Positions 11,511 to 20,696 of a DNA stretch of 64,000 bases are shown piece by piece; position 1 is the first letter of the stretch; each line of letters begins with the position of its first letter. Origin of the DNA: Chamaelirium japonicum (lineage: Eukaryota > Streptophyta > Magnoliopsida > Liliales > Melanthiaceae); the NCBI GenBank assembly GCA_947650365.1, contig CANTAL010000191.1, positions 248,001 to 312,000 of the forward strand, given 5' to 3'. Made by a program: the position numbers and the translations under genes. The notes under the pieces were generated by a model. The model had not been told where the DNA came from and ran no database searches. It saw only the letters and a list, made by a program, of their open reading frames with translations.

Positions 11511-14015
11511 ATGGCTCCGACGACAAGGGGACGCAGGCGACCGAGGACCCGCGCGAGGTCTGCGCGCAGCGAACCTCCTGTTGAGACCCCTCGGCCCCAT
11601 GTCCCGCTCAGTGACCAGCTCCTGTTGGAGATGTTGGCCACCCAACGGGCCATGATGGAGGAACTGACGCGATTGCGTCAGGTTCCGGCGGCCAGCCGAC
11701 GGTCCGGGCTGGCAAAGACGGCCTCTCCGGTGCGACCACCGGCTTCAGCATCGCGCCCACCCACGACCATTCTGGCTCGGCAGGTTTCCCATCCGGAACC
11801 CCCAGTCAAGAGAGCGGTCGTGCGCGGGGTGCCGGAAACCCCGCTCACGAGGTTGCAAAGGCTAGTAACCCAGCGGTCTAGCAATCAGGCGACCTCACGG
11901 GCGACCCTCCCCCGCCGCCGTAGCCGGAGCGCCGATTCTAACGGGTCGGAGGCGGGGTCCTTAGAGCGGGATCGCGACCCGCGCCATCGACGGCACGGGA
12001 AAGAGCCCGCGGTGGCTATACCTTCCAGAGTACGACAAGCAACGACCTCCCATCGACCTGCCGACGTACTGAAGGAATCCGCGGGAGAACAGCGAGGAGG
12101 CCGCCGAGCGGAAGTCCCCGAGGGTCGCCGCGGGGTGGATCCGAACCTCCCTCGAGGGAGCGTGCTCGGCCGCCTAGGACCTGCGCAGCAGCCTCTGGGA
12201 GTTTTCCCCGGGCACTGGCAGCGACCTAACACGACGGTCGACCTGCCGGAGGACCTCGCCGCTCACGGGGGTAGCTCGCCCTTCATGAGCGAGGTGCACC
12301 GAGGAGGTTTCCCTCATCATTGGACCCCGCCTAAGTTTGTACTGTTTGATGGATCGCAAGATCCAGTCGACCACCTGTTGGCTTACCGGAAGCTGTTATT
12401 CTTCCGGGACCAAGACCATGTCCTGTGCCGGGCTTTCCCGAGTAGCTTGACTGGCTCGGCGCTAAACTGGTTTCACAAGCTGCCGTCGGGGACCATCCCA
12501 GACTTCCCTACCCTCTCCAGGTTGTTTCTGGAGCAGTACCGCTGCAACAGACAGCCCCCTAAGAGGATCGAATCCCTCTTCACCTTGGCCATGGGAGCCC
12601 GCGAAACCCTGCGAAGCTTCGCGACGTGCTTTCGAAGCGCCTACCTCGCTTTGGAGGACGCGAATGGTCAAGATCGCACGACGGTGAGCGTTTTCCGGAA
12701 CGCCCTCCCCGAGGGAAGCAAACTTCACAACGCACTGGTGATCAAAGACCCTCGCACGATTGTCGAGCTCTTCGCCCTCGTCCAGCAGCACATCAAGCTC
12801 GAAGATGCGGTGCTAGACCGGAAGGGAAAAGCAGTCGAGCAGCGACCTCCTCCGGCTCTGCGACCTCTCGTCGTTAAGGCCGTGGAGAGGCGGGAGGTGC
12901 CCCAGGTGGCACCTTTGCCCGGACCGCACACAGCTCCTGCCGTACAGCCCGCTGAAGCCCCCCCGGTGGTCGCTGGAAGGCCGGCGAATTGGCGCCTGCC
13001 TCCGGGACCCGGGGAGCGGGATTTCACCGTGTTAACCCACTCGCCAGGGCAAGTTTTCCACCATATCCGGAACGAACCCTTTTTCCAGTACCCACCACCC
13101 CTGCAGGTCGGGGAGCCCGACTCTACCGACAACTCGCGGCGATGCGCCTTTCATCGCAGCCCCGGGCATCACACCAACAGATGCCGGGCTCTGAAGAACC
13201 ACCTCGAGGACTTGGTCGCGCAAGGCCATTTGGATCAATTTATTTCGCCCCCAAGGAGATTTGAGGTGATACCGGCGCGGGTTCCTCGGGAGGGAGATCG
13301 CCCGGGGCCCGCTGAGCCCGCTTTGCCTCCACCTCCCCCTGGAGGGCCGGCTGTCTGTCACACCATTAACGGGCGCCTGAGCGGCCCAAGATCCAGCAAC
13401 GAGGTGTGGCGACAAGTTAGAGAGATGGAGCGGGCTCAGAAGGTATTCTCCGTTTCCCTAACTCCTGTATTACTCCAAACACCGAGGGTAGAAGCCCGAG
13501 ACCTTATTTGGTTCTCGGAGGAGGACATGGCCGGGGTTGTTACCCCCCACAATGACCCCCTCGTCATACGCCTTATGATGGCAAACATCGAAGTAAGGCG
13601 GGTCCTGATTGACCCGGGAAGTGCCGTAGACATCCTGTTCTTGTCGGCCTTCCAGCGAATGGGGTTGAGACAAGTTGACTTGTCTCCTTCAACGGGCTCG
13701 CTCACCGGTTTCACTAGCGAGGTCGCTAAGGTGGCAGGGGAGATAACCCTCACCGTAACGGTGGGCCCGGAGGTGCGGCAAGTCCGTTTCGCGGTGGTGG
13801 ATGGGCAGTCCGCTGTCAATGCCATCCTTGGGCGACCTTGGCTGAGGCAGATGAAAGCGGTGTCCTCACCCAATCACCAGGCCCTCAAATTCCCCACCAA
13901 CGAAGGGGTCGTAGTGATTCGAGGAGACCAGGTCGCTGCTACCAGGTGCGAGCAGGACGTCTTTCACCTCGCAGACATTGAGGTCGCCGAGGCCAAAAGG
14001 CCCACGCCCTCCTAG
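11511..14015 (+). CDS. Element A gag-protease polyprotein
   Basis: An 834-residue open frame giving the capsid and protease of element A. The start at 11511 (MAPTTRGRRRP) is the first ATG after the PBS and the leader; the frame is open further upstream into the LTR. The N-terminal ~270 residues are Arg/Pro-rich. A retrotransposon gag domain spans about residues 275-395 (from FVLFDGSQDP; LNWFHKLPSG inside). A degenerate zinc-knuckle-like motif, CAFHRSPGHHTNRC, is near residue 544. A retropepsin with DPGSAVDILF is near residue 700, where Pro replaces the usual Thr, and GRPWL is near 773. The frame ends in a UAG followed by CAA UUA, with pol continuing in the same frame, so readthrough is the likely route to Gag-Pol. 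No internal stop is seen. Confidence 0.88.
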   Translation: MAPTTRGRRRPRTRARSARSEPPVETPRPHVPLSDQLLLEMLATQRAMMEELTRLRQVPAASRRSGLAKTASPVRPPASASRPPTTILARQVSHPEPPVKRAVVRGVPETPLTRLQRLVTQRSSNQATSRATLPRRRSRSADSNGSEAGSLERDRDPRHRRHGKEPAVAIPSRVRQATTSHRPADVLKESAGEQRGGRRAEVPEGRRGVDPNLPRGSVLGRLGPAQQPLGVFPGHWQRPNTTVDLPEDLAAHGGSSPFMSEVHRGGFPHHWTPPKFVLFDGSQDPVDHLLAYRKLLFFRDQDHVLCRAFPSSLTGSALNWFHKLPSGTIPDFPTLSRLFLEQYRCNRQPPKRIESLFTLAMGARETLRSFATCFRSAYLALEDANGQDRTTVSVFRNALPEGSKLHNALVIKDPRTIVELFALVQQHIKLEDAVLDRKGKAVEQRPPPALRPLVVKAVERREVPQVAPLPGPHTAPAVQPAEAPPVVAGRPANWRLPPGPGERDFTVLTHSPGQVFHHIRNEPFFQYPPPLQVGEPDSTDNSRRCAFHRSPGHHTNRCRALKNHLEDLVAQGHLDQFISPPRRFEVIPARVPREGDRPGPAEPALPPPPPGGPAVCHTINGRLSGPRSSNEVWRQVREMERAQKVFSVSLTPVLLQTPRVEARDLIWFSEEDMAGVVTPHNDPLVIRLMMANIEVRRVLIDPGSAVDILFLSAFQRMGLRQVDLSPSTGSLTGFTSEVAKVAGEITLTVTVGPEVRQVRFAVVDGQSAVNAILGRPWLRQMKAVSSPNHQALKFPTNEGVVVIRGDQVAATRCEQDVFHLADIEVAEAKRPTPS

Positions 14016-14021
14016 CAATTA
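14013..14021 (+). promoter_or_regulatory. Candidate stop-codon readthrough signal between gag-pro and pol (A)
   Basis: UAG CAA UUA, in frame with both gag-pro and pol. It fits UAG-CARYYA, the type I readthrough context described for tobamoviruses and for the SIRE1 retroelement. The 30 codons after it carry no stop before the RT region. Element B has UAG CAA UCA at the homologous place. That translation reads through it is inference. Confidence 0.65.
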
Positions 14022-14879
14022 ACTCCCACCTCGAGCGGGCTCCCTCAAAGCCCGAGAGAGGTCTCCTCGCTTAAATCCCCTACTTCACCCCCGGGTGGGA
14101 GCGGCGTGGATCTTAAGCTCGAGGAGAAAGGTCGCCAACCACGGTCCCAGAGAGGAAGTTTTCCCATCGCCGAGCCGCTACAAGAAGTCAACATCGGTGG
14201 CCTGGACGGACCAAGGACCGTCCATCTTGGGACCTCGCTAACCAAGGGCGAGGTCCTAGACCTAACCAACATACTCAGGGAATACCGTGACGTATTCGCC
14301 TGGAGCTTCGCGGACATGCCAGGCATTGACCCGGAGGTCGCCTGTCATCGTCTGCACACCATGAAAGAATTCCCGCCGGTCAAACAAAAAGCTCGGCACA
14401 TACCTGCTGCGAAGTCGATTGCAGTGGCGGCGGAGATAGACAAGCTAGAGCGAGCTGGCTTTATACGCGAGGCGCATTTCCCCGAGTGGATCTCCAATAT
14501 CGTGGCGGTGCCCAAGAAGAGCGGAGCGGTCAGAGTGTGCATCGACTTCTCCGACCTCAATAAAGCATGCCCGAAAGATGGTTTTCCACTTCCACGAATT
14601 GGCGCACTGGTCGACGCAGCTGTCGGGTTCCAGGCCCTGTCCTTCATGGATGGATATTCGGGGTATAACCAGATACCTCTCCACGTTGACGATCAAGAAA
14701 AGACCGCTTTTTATTCTGGGGCGGGCTACCAGAAGCTTTTCTGCTATCGGGTAATGCCATTCAGACTTAAGAACGCTGGAGCGACCTACCAAAGGTTAGT
14801 CACTCAGATGTTTAAGGGTCAGATCGGCAGGAATGTCGAAGTTTATGTAGACGACCTCCTGGTGAAAAGTCGAAAGTGA
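14016..14879 (+). pseudogene. Element A pol, reverse transcriptase part
   Basis: Continues the gag-pro frame after the UAG. After a ~90-residue linker comes the Tat signature FAWSFADMPGIDP, then RT motifs: FIREAHFPEWISNIVAVPKK, VRVCIDFSDLNKACPKD, FMDGYSGYNQIPL, VMPFRLKNAGATYQR and the catalytic YVDDL (near 14844). The frame ends at TGA (14877-14879) just after YVDDLLVKSRK. Element B continues through this point, so the stop is a lesion; CGA to TGA is the simplest cause. A GTG at 14106 begins the longest stop-free piece usually drawn here, but nothing suggests separate initiation. Confidence 0.88.
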
Positions 14880-15074
14880 GAAGGGCACGTCGCCGATCTC
14901 CACGAAACCTTCGAAGTGTTGAGAAAGTACCAAATGAGGCTGAACTCGGCGAAGTGTGCATTCGGGGTGACTTCCGGAAAGTTCCTAGGGTACCTGGTCA
15001 CCCACAGGGGGATCGAGGCCGACCCTGGGCAAATTCGAGCACTTGTCGAGATGCCCGCACCGAAAACCCGATAG
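14880..15074 (+). pseudogene. Element A pol, RT thumb/connection fragment
   Basis: A 64-codon piece in the same frame as the RT, between TGA 14877-14879 and TAG 15072-15074. It reads HETFEVLRKYQMRLNSAKCAFGV and on to GYLVTHRGIEADP when split at natural positions, matching element B. It is too short to appear as a long open frame but is plainly part of the RT. Confidence 0.82.
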
Positions 15075-16052
15075 GAAGTCCAGAGATTGAGCGGGCGAAT
15101 CGCCGTGCTCAATCGATTCATCTCCAAGTCCTCAGACAATTGCCGACCTCTTTTTGAGCTACTACGAAAAGGAGCGAGCATTTGTTGGGATGAAAAGTGT
15201 GAGCGCGCTTTCCAAAAGATCAAAGACTATCTGGCGAGCCCGCCAATCCTAGCGGCACCCAAAGATGGCGCCGAGCTCGGCGTATACCTCGCGGTCACGG
15301 AGAATACGGTAAGCGGGGTCCTTGTTGTAGAAGAAGCGAAGGTGGAGCAGCCTGTCTATTTTGTGAGCCACACAATGCTTCCTGCCGAGCTCCGGTATCG
15401 ACCAATCGAGAAGGTCGCATTGGCCTTGGTCCTTACCGCGAGAAAGCTTCACCCCTACTTCTCCGCGCACACTGTCAAAGTCATCACGGAGCACCCTCTG
15501 AAGAGCGCGCTCTCCAGACCCTCGGTAGCCGGCAGGCTCTACCGATGGTCCGCCGAGCTCGCCGCCTATGGTTTGGAGTATGTCCCTCGAGTTGCTGTCA
15601 AAGGGCAGGCACTCGCCGATTTCTTGGCGGACTTCCCCATAGAAGAACCGGTCCGGTACCAGGAGGATGAGCCAACTGAGGCACACCCTGGGAAGGCGAG
15701 GTTCTTGGACAACCTAGGCGAGCTTCCTCCAACTAAGCATTCAGAGATGGCGGGCTGGGAATTATTCGTCGATGGATCCTCCAACGCTTTGGGGGCCGGG
15801 ATCGGGGTTGCACTGATCGCCCAGTTAATACTTCTTGAGAAGTCAGTCCGGCTGGATTTCGCTGCAACCAACAACGAGGCAGAGTATGAGGCACTGCTCG
15901 TCGGACTAAAGCTCGCCCAAGAAGTAGGCGCCAAGCGGCTAAAGGTTTTTAGCGATTCCCAGCTGATCATTTGTCAAATCAACGGGGATTATGCCTCCCG
16001 GGATGCGCGAATGGCGGGCTATGTCGATTTGGTAAAAGGGAAGGCCGCATAA
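15075..16052 (+). pseudogene. Element A pol, RNase H plus N-terminal part of second RNase H
   Basis: Same frame as the RT, with no indel. First is the end of the RT connection (AVLNRFISKSSDNCRPLF), then the Ty3-type RNase H (LGVYLAVTENTVSGVLV, FVSHTMLPAELRYRPIEKVA, ending in ALADFLADFP). From about 15760 comes the Tat-specific plant-type RNase H: ELFVDGSSNALGAGIG, NNEAEYEALLVGL and FSDSQLIICQINGDY supply acidic residues D, E and D. The frame stops at TAA 16050-16052, where element B has Gln, so CAA to TAA is likely. Confidence 0.88.
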
Positions 16053-16310
16053 TTCGAAAAGATCTCCTTCGAGCAAATCCCTTGAGCTGATAATAGGCGG
16101 GCTGACGCTTTGGCAAACGCCGCCTCCCTGCTGGGAGGATCGGAGGCTCGCCAGATTTTCATCAAAGTCCAAAGCCAATCCCGGCTCCAAGTAGCAGAGA
16201 CCGCTGTTAACCAAGTCTCTGCCGACGTATTACCCGGCGGTTGGACCGCCCCCATTCTTCGCTTTCTCCAGAAGGGCGAGCTTCCAGAGGATAGAGAGGA
16301 AGCCCGGTGA
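16053..16310 (+). pseudogene. Element A pol, end of second RNase H and linker to integrase
   Basis: Still the pol frame, interrupted by TGA 16083-16085 and ended by TGA 16308-16310. ADNRRADALANAAS (from 16086) carries the last acidic residue of the second RNase H. A linker of about 60 residues (WTAPILRFLQKGELPED) leads to the integrase zinc region. Element B has Arg at both TGA sites, consistent with CGA to TGA transitions. Confidence 0.85.
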
Positions 16311-17477
16311 GTGGAGAAATGCGCTGGTCGCTATCTCATTCGCTGGGATCGCCTTTTTCGAAGATCTTTTGGCGGGCCAAATCTTCGTTGCATCGAGAGC
16401 CCGGAGACCGAAGAAGTTTTGAATTGCATTCACTCTGGCGAGCTGGGAAACCACGCTGGTGGGCGGTCTCTAGCTGCGAAAGTACAGAGGCAAGGATACT
16501 GGTGGCCCACTCTGGAGCAAGATGCCTTGAAGGTCGCACAAAACTGCATCCAATGCCAGAAGCACGCCCCGATAAATCATATGCCCGCAGAAGAACTGCA
16601 TCCTCTGGCGAGCCCCTGGCCGTTTCAACAATGGGGGCTGGATATTGTGGGACCTTTTCCCGTATCAGCCCGGCAAAAGAAGTTCATCTTAGTAGCTACA
16701 GACTACTTCACCAAATGGGTGGAAGCGGTCCCGCTAGCTAAGATCGGAGAGAAGCAGGTGAAGGACTTCCTGTGGAAGAATATTTTCTGCCGGTTCGGTC
16801 TGCCTCGGGTGCTTATCACCGACAATGGTCGCCAGTTCGATAACCGCTTGATCAGAAGCTTTTGCGTTGAATATGGAGTCGACCTAAGGTTCTCATCCCC
16901 GAGGTACCCTCAAAGCAACGGGCAAGCCGAAGCTACGAATCGTGTAATCCTAGACAACCTCAAGAAAAGACTGGAAGGGAAAAAAGGATTGTGGGAGCAG
17001 GAGCTCGATGGAGTCTTGTGGGCCTATCGCACTACTCCACGTCGCTCAACTAACGAGTCCCCTTTCAGCCTCACTTTTGGTTGCGAAGCCGTGCTACCCG
17101 TAGAAGCTGAGCTGCCCACTGAAAGAAGGCTTGCGTCGGAGGAGGTCGACAACGACAAACTGCTCGCCGACTCCCTCGATCAGCTCAAAGAAAGACGAGA
17201 GCGCGCCAATCTACACCTCGCCGGATATAGACAGGAAATGAAGCGCGCATATGACAAAAGAGTCCACCATCGGGCATTCAAGGCTGGTGACATGGTGATG
17301 AGAAAGGTGTTCGCAAACACGCAAGAGCCTAATGCAGGGAAACTCGCAGCGAACTGGGAAGGTCCCTACATAGTGCACGAAGCACGAGGCTTGGGGGCGT
17401 ACCAGTTGATGACCGCTGAAGGCGACCCGTTAGAGCGACCTTGGAATGCTTTGCACCTTCGCAAGTTTTATGCATAA
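16311..17477 (+). pseudogene. Element A pol, integrase
   Basis: 388 stop-free codons in the pol frame. HHCC zinc region: HSGELGNHAGGRSL, then NCIQCQKHA. Catalytic core: WGLDIVGPFPVS, VATDYFTKWVEAVPL (first D), LITDNGRQFDN (second D, near 16821) and SNGQAEATNR (E, near 16929), so the DDE triad is complete. The C-terminal part (NWEGPYIVHEARGLGAYQL) resembles the element B integrase tail and ends naturally at LHLRKFYA. The domain is intact but cannot be reached by normal translation because of the upstream stops. Confidence 0.9.
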
Positions 17478-17591
17478 GACCAAGAAACTTTGTAAATTAT
17501 CTTCTGAAGTTATGAATGAACGATGGAGGTTTCAACAAAAAATTTTAGCTCGGAAACTCGGCGCAGCAAGAGCTTGCATGATCTATAATAT
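17478..17591 (+). other. Non-coding start of pol/antisense-gene intergenic region (A)
   Basis: AT-richer 114 bp between the pol stop and the 78-bp repeats. No motif beyond plain sequence is seen. Confidence 0.6.
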
Positions 17592-17960
17592 GCAGTCCGC
17601 CGTTGTGCGTACTTAAAGCAAGACCGGGATCCTCAGAGGCAGCCAGTGGGCGACCTTGAGATTCCTGGGGCAGTCCGCCGTTGTGCGGACTTAAAGCAAG
17701 ACCGGGATCCTCAGAGGCAGCCAGTGGGCGACCTTGAGATTCCCGGGGCAGTCCGCCGTGGTGCGGACTTAAAGCAAGACCGGGATCCTCAGAGGTAGCC
17801 AGTGGGCGACCTTGAGATTCCCGGGGCAGTCCGCCGTTGTGCGGACTTAAAGCAAGACCGGGATCCTCAGAGGCAGCCAGTGGGCGACCTGGAGATTCCT
17901 GGAGAAGTTCGCTGCCTAGTGGACTCTAAACTTAACTGGGATCCTTCGCGTTCACCTGCC
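17592..17960 (+). repeat. 78-bp tandem repeats downstream of element A pol
   Basis: Units start at GCAGTCCGCC at 17592, 17670, 17748 and 17826 (exact 78-bp spacing), with a degenerate unit from about 17904. They contain GGGATCCTCAGAGGCAGCC and TGGGCGACCTTGAGATTCC. Because 78 is a multiple of 3, an open frame crosses them (17802-18065); I do not regard it as a gene. Confidence 0.85.
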
Positions 17961-18416
17961 ATAAACGGAAGCATCCTGGTGTGGGCATCCCCCTCAAAGG
18001 GCAAGACCGCTGAACAGGATCGTCGAGGGAAATTAACCGGGCAGGGGGCAGCTAGCACTTATTAGTTTCCTTTAAAATAAAAATGGTTTAAGTCTCTGAG
18101 TGTAGGGAGGTTTTTGAAGTCATTTGGTTCGCTTGTCGTTTTCCGGGCTCAGAGACTATATTGAGTTTTAGCGAGCATGCCGAGTTTTTCGTTTGCATAT
18201 ATTTTAAAATAATATAAAAAAAGGTTGAATCGAATTAGCTGCCTCGCCCGGGGTATCACTCTCGAGATCGCTGCGAAACTCTTAAAGCGGACTCATGAGC
18301 GACACAGAGAAAGAAAAGAGACATGGAAAAATAAGACGCATAGGCGAGCTCAAAAAGTATCATTCATTTCATTCATTGTTTAAAGGTACATCGGAGGGGT
18401 TACAGAAGGATGGAGC
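17961..18416. other. Intergenic spacer between pol and antisense gene (A)
   Basis: No gene seen. AATAAA occurs on the plus strand at 18076-18081. The right part is the presumed 3' untranslated region of the antisense gene. A run resembling satellite (CATTCATTTCATTCATTG near 18362) is too short to call. Confidence 0.55.
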
Positions 18417-18965
18417 CTAAGCAGGGCCGGCACCCGCGCCGTTGTCATCTCCGCACTTCCTCTTCTTTGACCTTTCGGTCATGTACTTCTCGATGGCGTC
18501 CAGCGCGCCCTTCTGGAGGAGCTCGCCCAGCTGCGACTGGAGGCGCTCTCGCTGGGAGTTGAGGTCGCGGAGATGGGCCTCCTTCAGCGCCGCGATCTCG
18601 TCCCGGGAGGCCGCCACCTGGCTACGGAGCTCGAGGATCTCTTTCTGGGTGGCCTCTTTGGCTTTGGTCGCCTCTTGTAGGTCAGCGAGGGCGCGAGCAC
18701 GAGCGTCCACGACCGAGGCTAGCCCCGTGGTGAGAGTGGCAGCCCGCTGGCGTAGTTGGGCAACCTCTGTATCAACAGAGGTGGCCTGCTGGCGCAGCCG
18801 GTCCACCTCAGCTCGGAGCTCGCCGGATCGGTCAGCCTGGTGAAGCTGGTGGATGTGCTCATCTACTCTCCTCTCCGAGCTATGGAGAGTGTCATCGTAG
18901 AGAGCCACAGTGTCCCCCGCAACGCCGGCGACCTCATCGGCGAGGGCCCGGCTGACCCGCTCCAC
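18417..18965 (-). pseudogene. Element A antisense gene, last exon (coiled coil)
   Basis: A 182-codon exon on the minus strand, ending at the stop at 18417. It starts after a canonical acceptor (GCGTAG then GTGGAG), so the GTG at 18965 is an internal Val codon, not a start. The product is rich in Glu, Leu, Arg and Gln with heptad spacing (AEVDRLRQQATSVDTEVAQL, ALADLQEATKAKEATQKEIL), a long coiled coil, and ends in a basic KKRK cluster. Element B has a coiled-coil last exon at the same place in its antisense gene. The exon itself is open, but upstream exon lesions make the gene a pseudogene. Function is unknown. Confidence 0.72.
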
Positions 18966-19055
18966 CTACGCCAAGGTGAAACAGTTAGAGAAAGTCTTGG
19001 GAGAAATTTAGAGCAGAGAAGGATTTAAGGCGGAGAAGTATGAAGGTAATCTTAC
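18966..19055 (-). other. Predicted intron of element A antisense gene
   Basis: A 90-bp minus-strand intron with donor GAG/GTAAGA (19056/19055) and acceptor GCGTAG/GTGG (18966/18965). Phase 0: the frame before it (ALINRLLE) continues into the coiled-coil exon. Without splicing the upstream frame stops at 19008. Confidence 0.72.
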
Positions 19056-20696
19056 CTCGAGGAGCCGGTTGATGAGGGCGATGTAGGGAGTCCGGGCGAA
19101 AATGTTGCGCCCCAGGATTTCTCGCGTGAAGTAGGGGGCGCGCTCGGGGTTGCCTGAGGAGGAGCCCGCCTGGCTCACCTCGGTTGGGGCAGCTGGGGAA
19201 GGTGCATCGACGGCAGTAGCGGTGGGCTCGCCCCCTTGAGCGCCGGCAACCCCTTCCTTGGTAAGGGGAGGCACGACGGCTCCCCCTTGCCCGAGCAAGT
19301 CTGGGTCCGAGGCTTCCGAGCTGGAGCTCGGAAGGTCGTCCAGGATGGCCCCCAGGTCCGGAGACCAGTAGACTAACCCGTCCAGCTCTGGGAGGATAGG
19401 AGCCTCGAGCGCAGAGGGCGCAAGCACGCTGGCAGCAGTAGGCGCGGGCGCACTGGAATCAACGGGCATGGGCGCGCTGGCAGCAGAGGGCGCAGGCACG
19501 CTGGGGGCAGTAGGCATGGGCTCGGGCGCGGGCGCGGGCGCGCTGGCAGCAGCGGGCACGGGCGCACTGGAAGCGGCCGGCACGGGCTCGGGCGCGGGCG
19601 CGCTGGAAGCCATAGGCGCGGGCTCGGGCGCAGGCGCGCTGGGGGCAGTAGGCGTGGGCTCGGGCGCGGGCGTGGGCGCGCTGGCAGCAGCGGGCGCGCT
19701 GGGAGCCGTAAGCGCGGGCTCGGGCGCAGGCGCGCTAGGGGCAGTAGGCATGGGCTCGGGTGCAGGCACGCTGGGAGCCATAGGCGCGGGTGTGGGCGCG
19801 GGCGTGCTGGAAGCAGTAGGCGCGGGCTCGGGCGCAGGCGCGCTGGGGGCAGTAGGCGTGGGATCGGGCGCGGGCGCGCTGGCAGCAGCGGGTGCGGGCG
19901 CGGACGCACTGAGATTGGCAGGCGCAGGCGCGGGCGCGGGCGTGCTGGGAGCAGGTGCGGCCGGTGCTGGTGTCTCGCTCGGAGCAGGCGGAAGGGTTGA
20001 GCTCGGCGGAGCCGGTCCCTCGAAGGGCGGGGGAGGCCCCAAAGTTGCAGTCGCGGGCTCATCTCCCGAAGCCCGCTCCTCGTCGTCGGAGCTGGAGGTC
20101 GTGCTGAGATCATCGGCTGATCCCAAGCCCGCCTCCGCGAGGGCGGCCTTCCTCCGCTCCTCGAGGACCTGTTGGAAGGCTTCGTGAGCCTCCCGAACAG
20201 TATTGTCCTCTCCCGATGGGCGGGCTGAAGGGGTCTTCTTCCTCGCCTTCTTCTGCGAGGCACCCTCCTCTGGATTCATCACCGCAACAAACAATGTTTT
20301 AGTCAGGTCACCTGGGAATCCGCGCATCAGCACTTCAGCCATTGGGGACTCCACTTCCGCCATGCTGAGAAGAAGCTCGACGCGCTGATCCTCGGGCTCG
20401 ATGAAGGAAATGCGACGTCGACGAGGCTCCGGGACTGGGGCCCTCGGAGAAATGACAGAAAGGGTGGTCGCCTGACCTGGGGCTGCTTCGCGGGCTGGTG
20501 GCGGCGGTGGCGCGACATCCTCCTCGTGGAGCATCTCGAGGGTGTCCTTGTCGGCGATCTGAATGGGGGAAGCCCACTTCTTCCCCTTCTTCGCCGAGGT
20601 CTCCGCAGCGGAGGTCGCGGCAGCGCGCCAGGAGACCACGATCTTCTTCCGCATCACCTTCTACCGGGTGGTGATGGATCCGGTCCGGAGATCCTT
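19056..20696 (-). pseudogene. Element A antisense gene, middle region with Pro/Ala repeats
   Basis: Minus strand, same frame as the region upstream, entered after TAG 20699-20697 and with a second TAG at 20663-20661. It begins with a basic stretch (VMRKKIVVSW). After about residue 180 it becomes a long low-complexity run of Ala-Pro repeats (units like APAPEPAPTAPSAP, about 19440-19980). The end is acidic and serine-rich (ILDDLPSSSSEASDPD), then PYFTREILGRNIFARTPYIA and the intron donor. The alternating GC-rich repeat gives long open frames on all strands; the minus frame is chosen because it joins the conserved N-terminal domain and the coiled-coil exon. Confidence 0.7.

Noticed and set aside
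17802-18065. 87-residue frame over the 78-bp repeats of element A
   Set aside because: Repeat length is a multiple of 3, so an open frame is expected; nothing in it resembles a domain.
18361-18380. Satellite-like CATTCATTTCATTCATTG inside element A
   Set aside because: Too short and lacking the CGTACG core.
19468-20187. Plus-strand 239-residue Gly/Ala-rich frame and other frames opposite the antisense gene of element A
   Set aside because: Complement of the Ala-Pro repeat. Only the minus frame joins the conserved domain and the coiled-coil exon.
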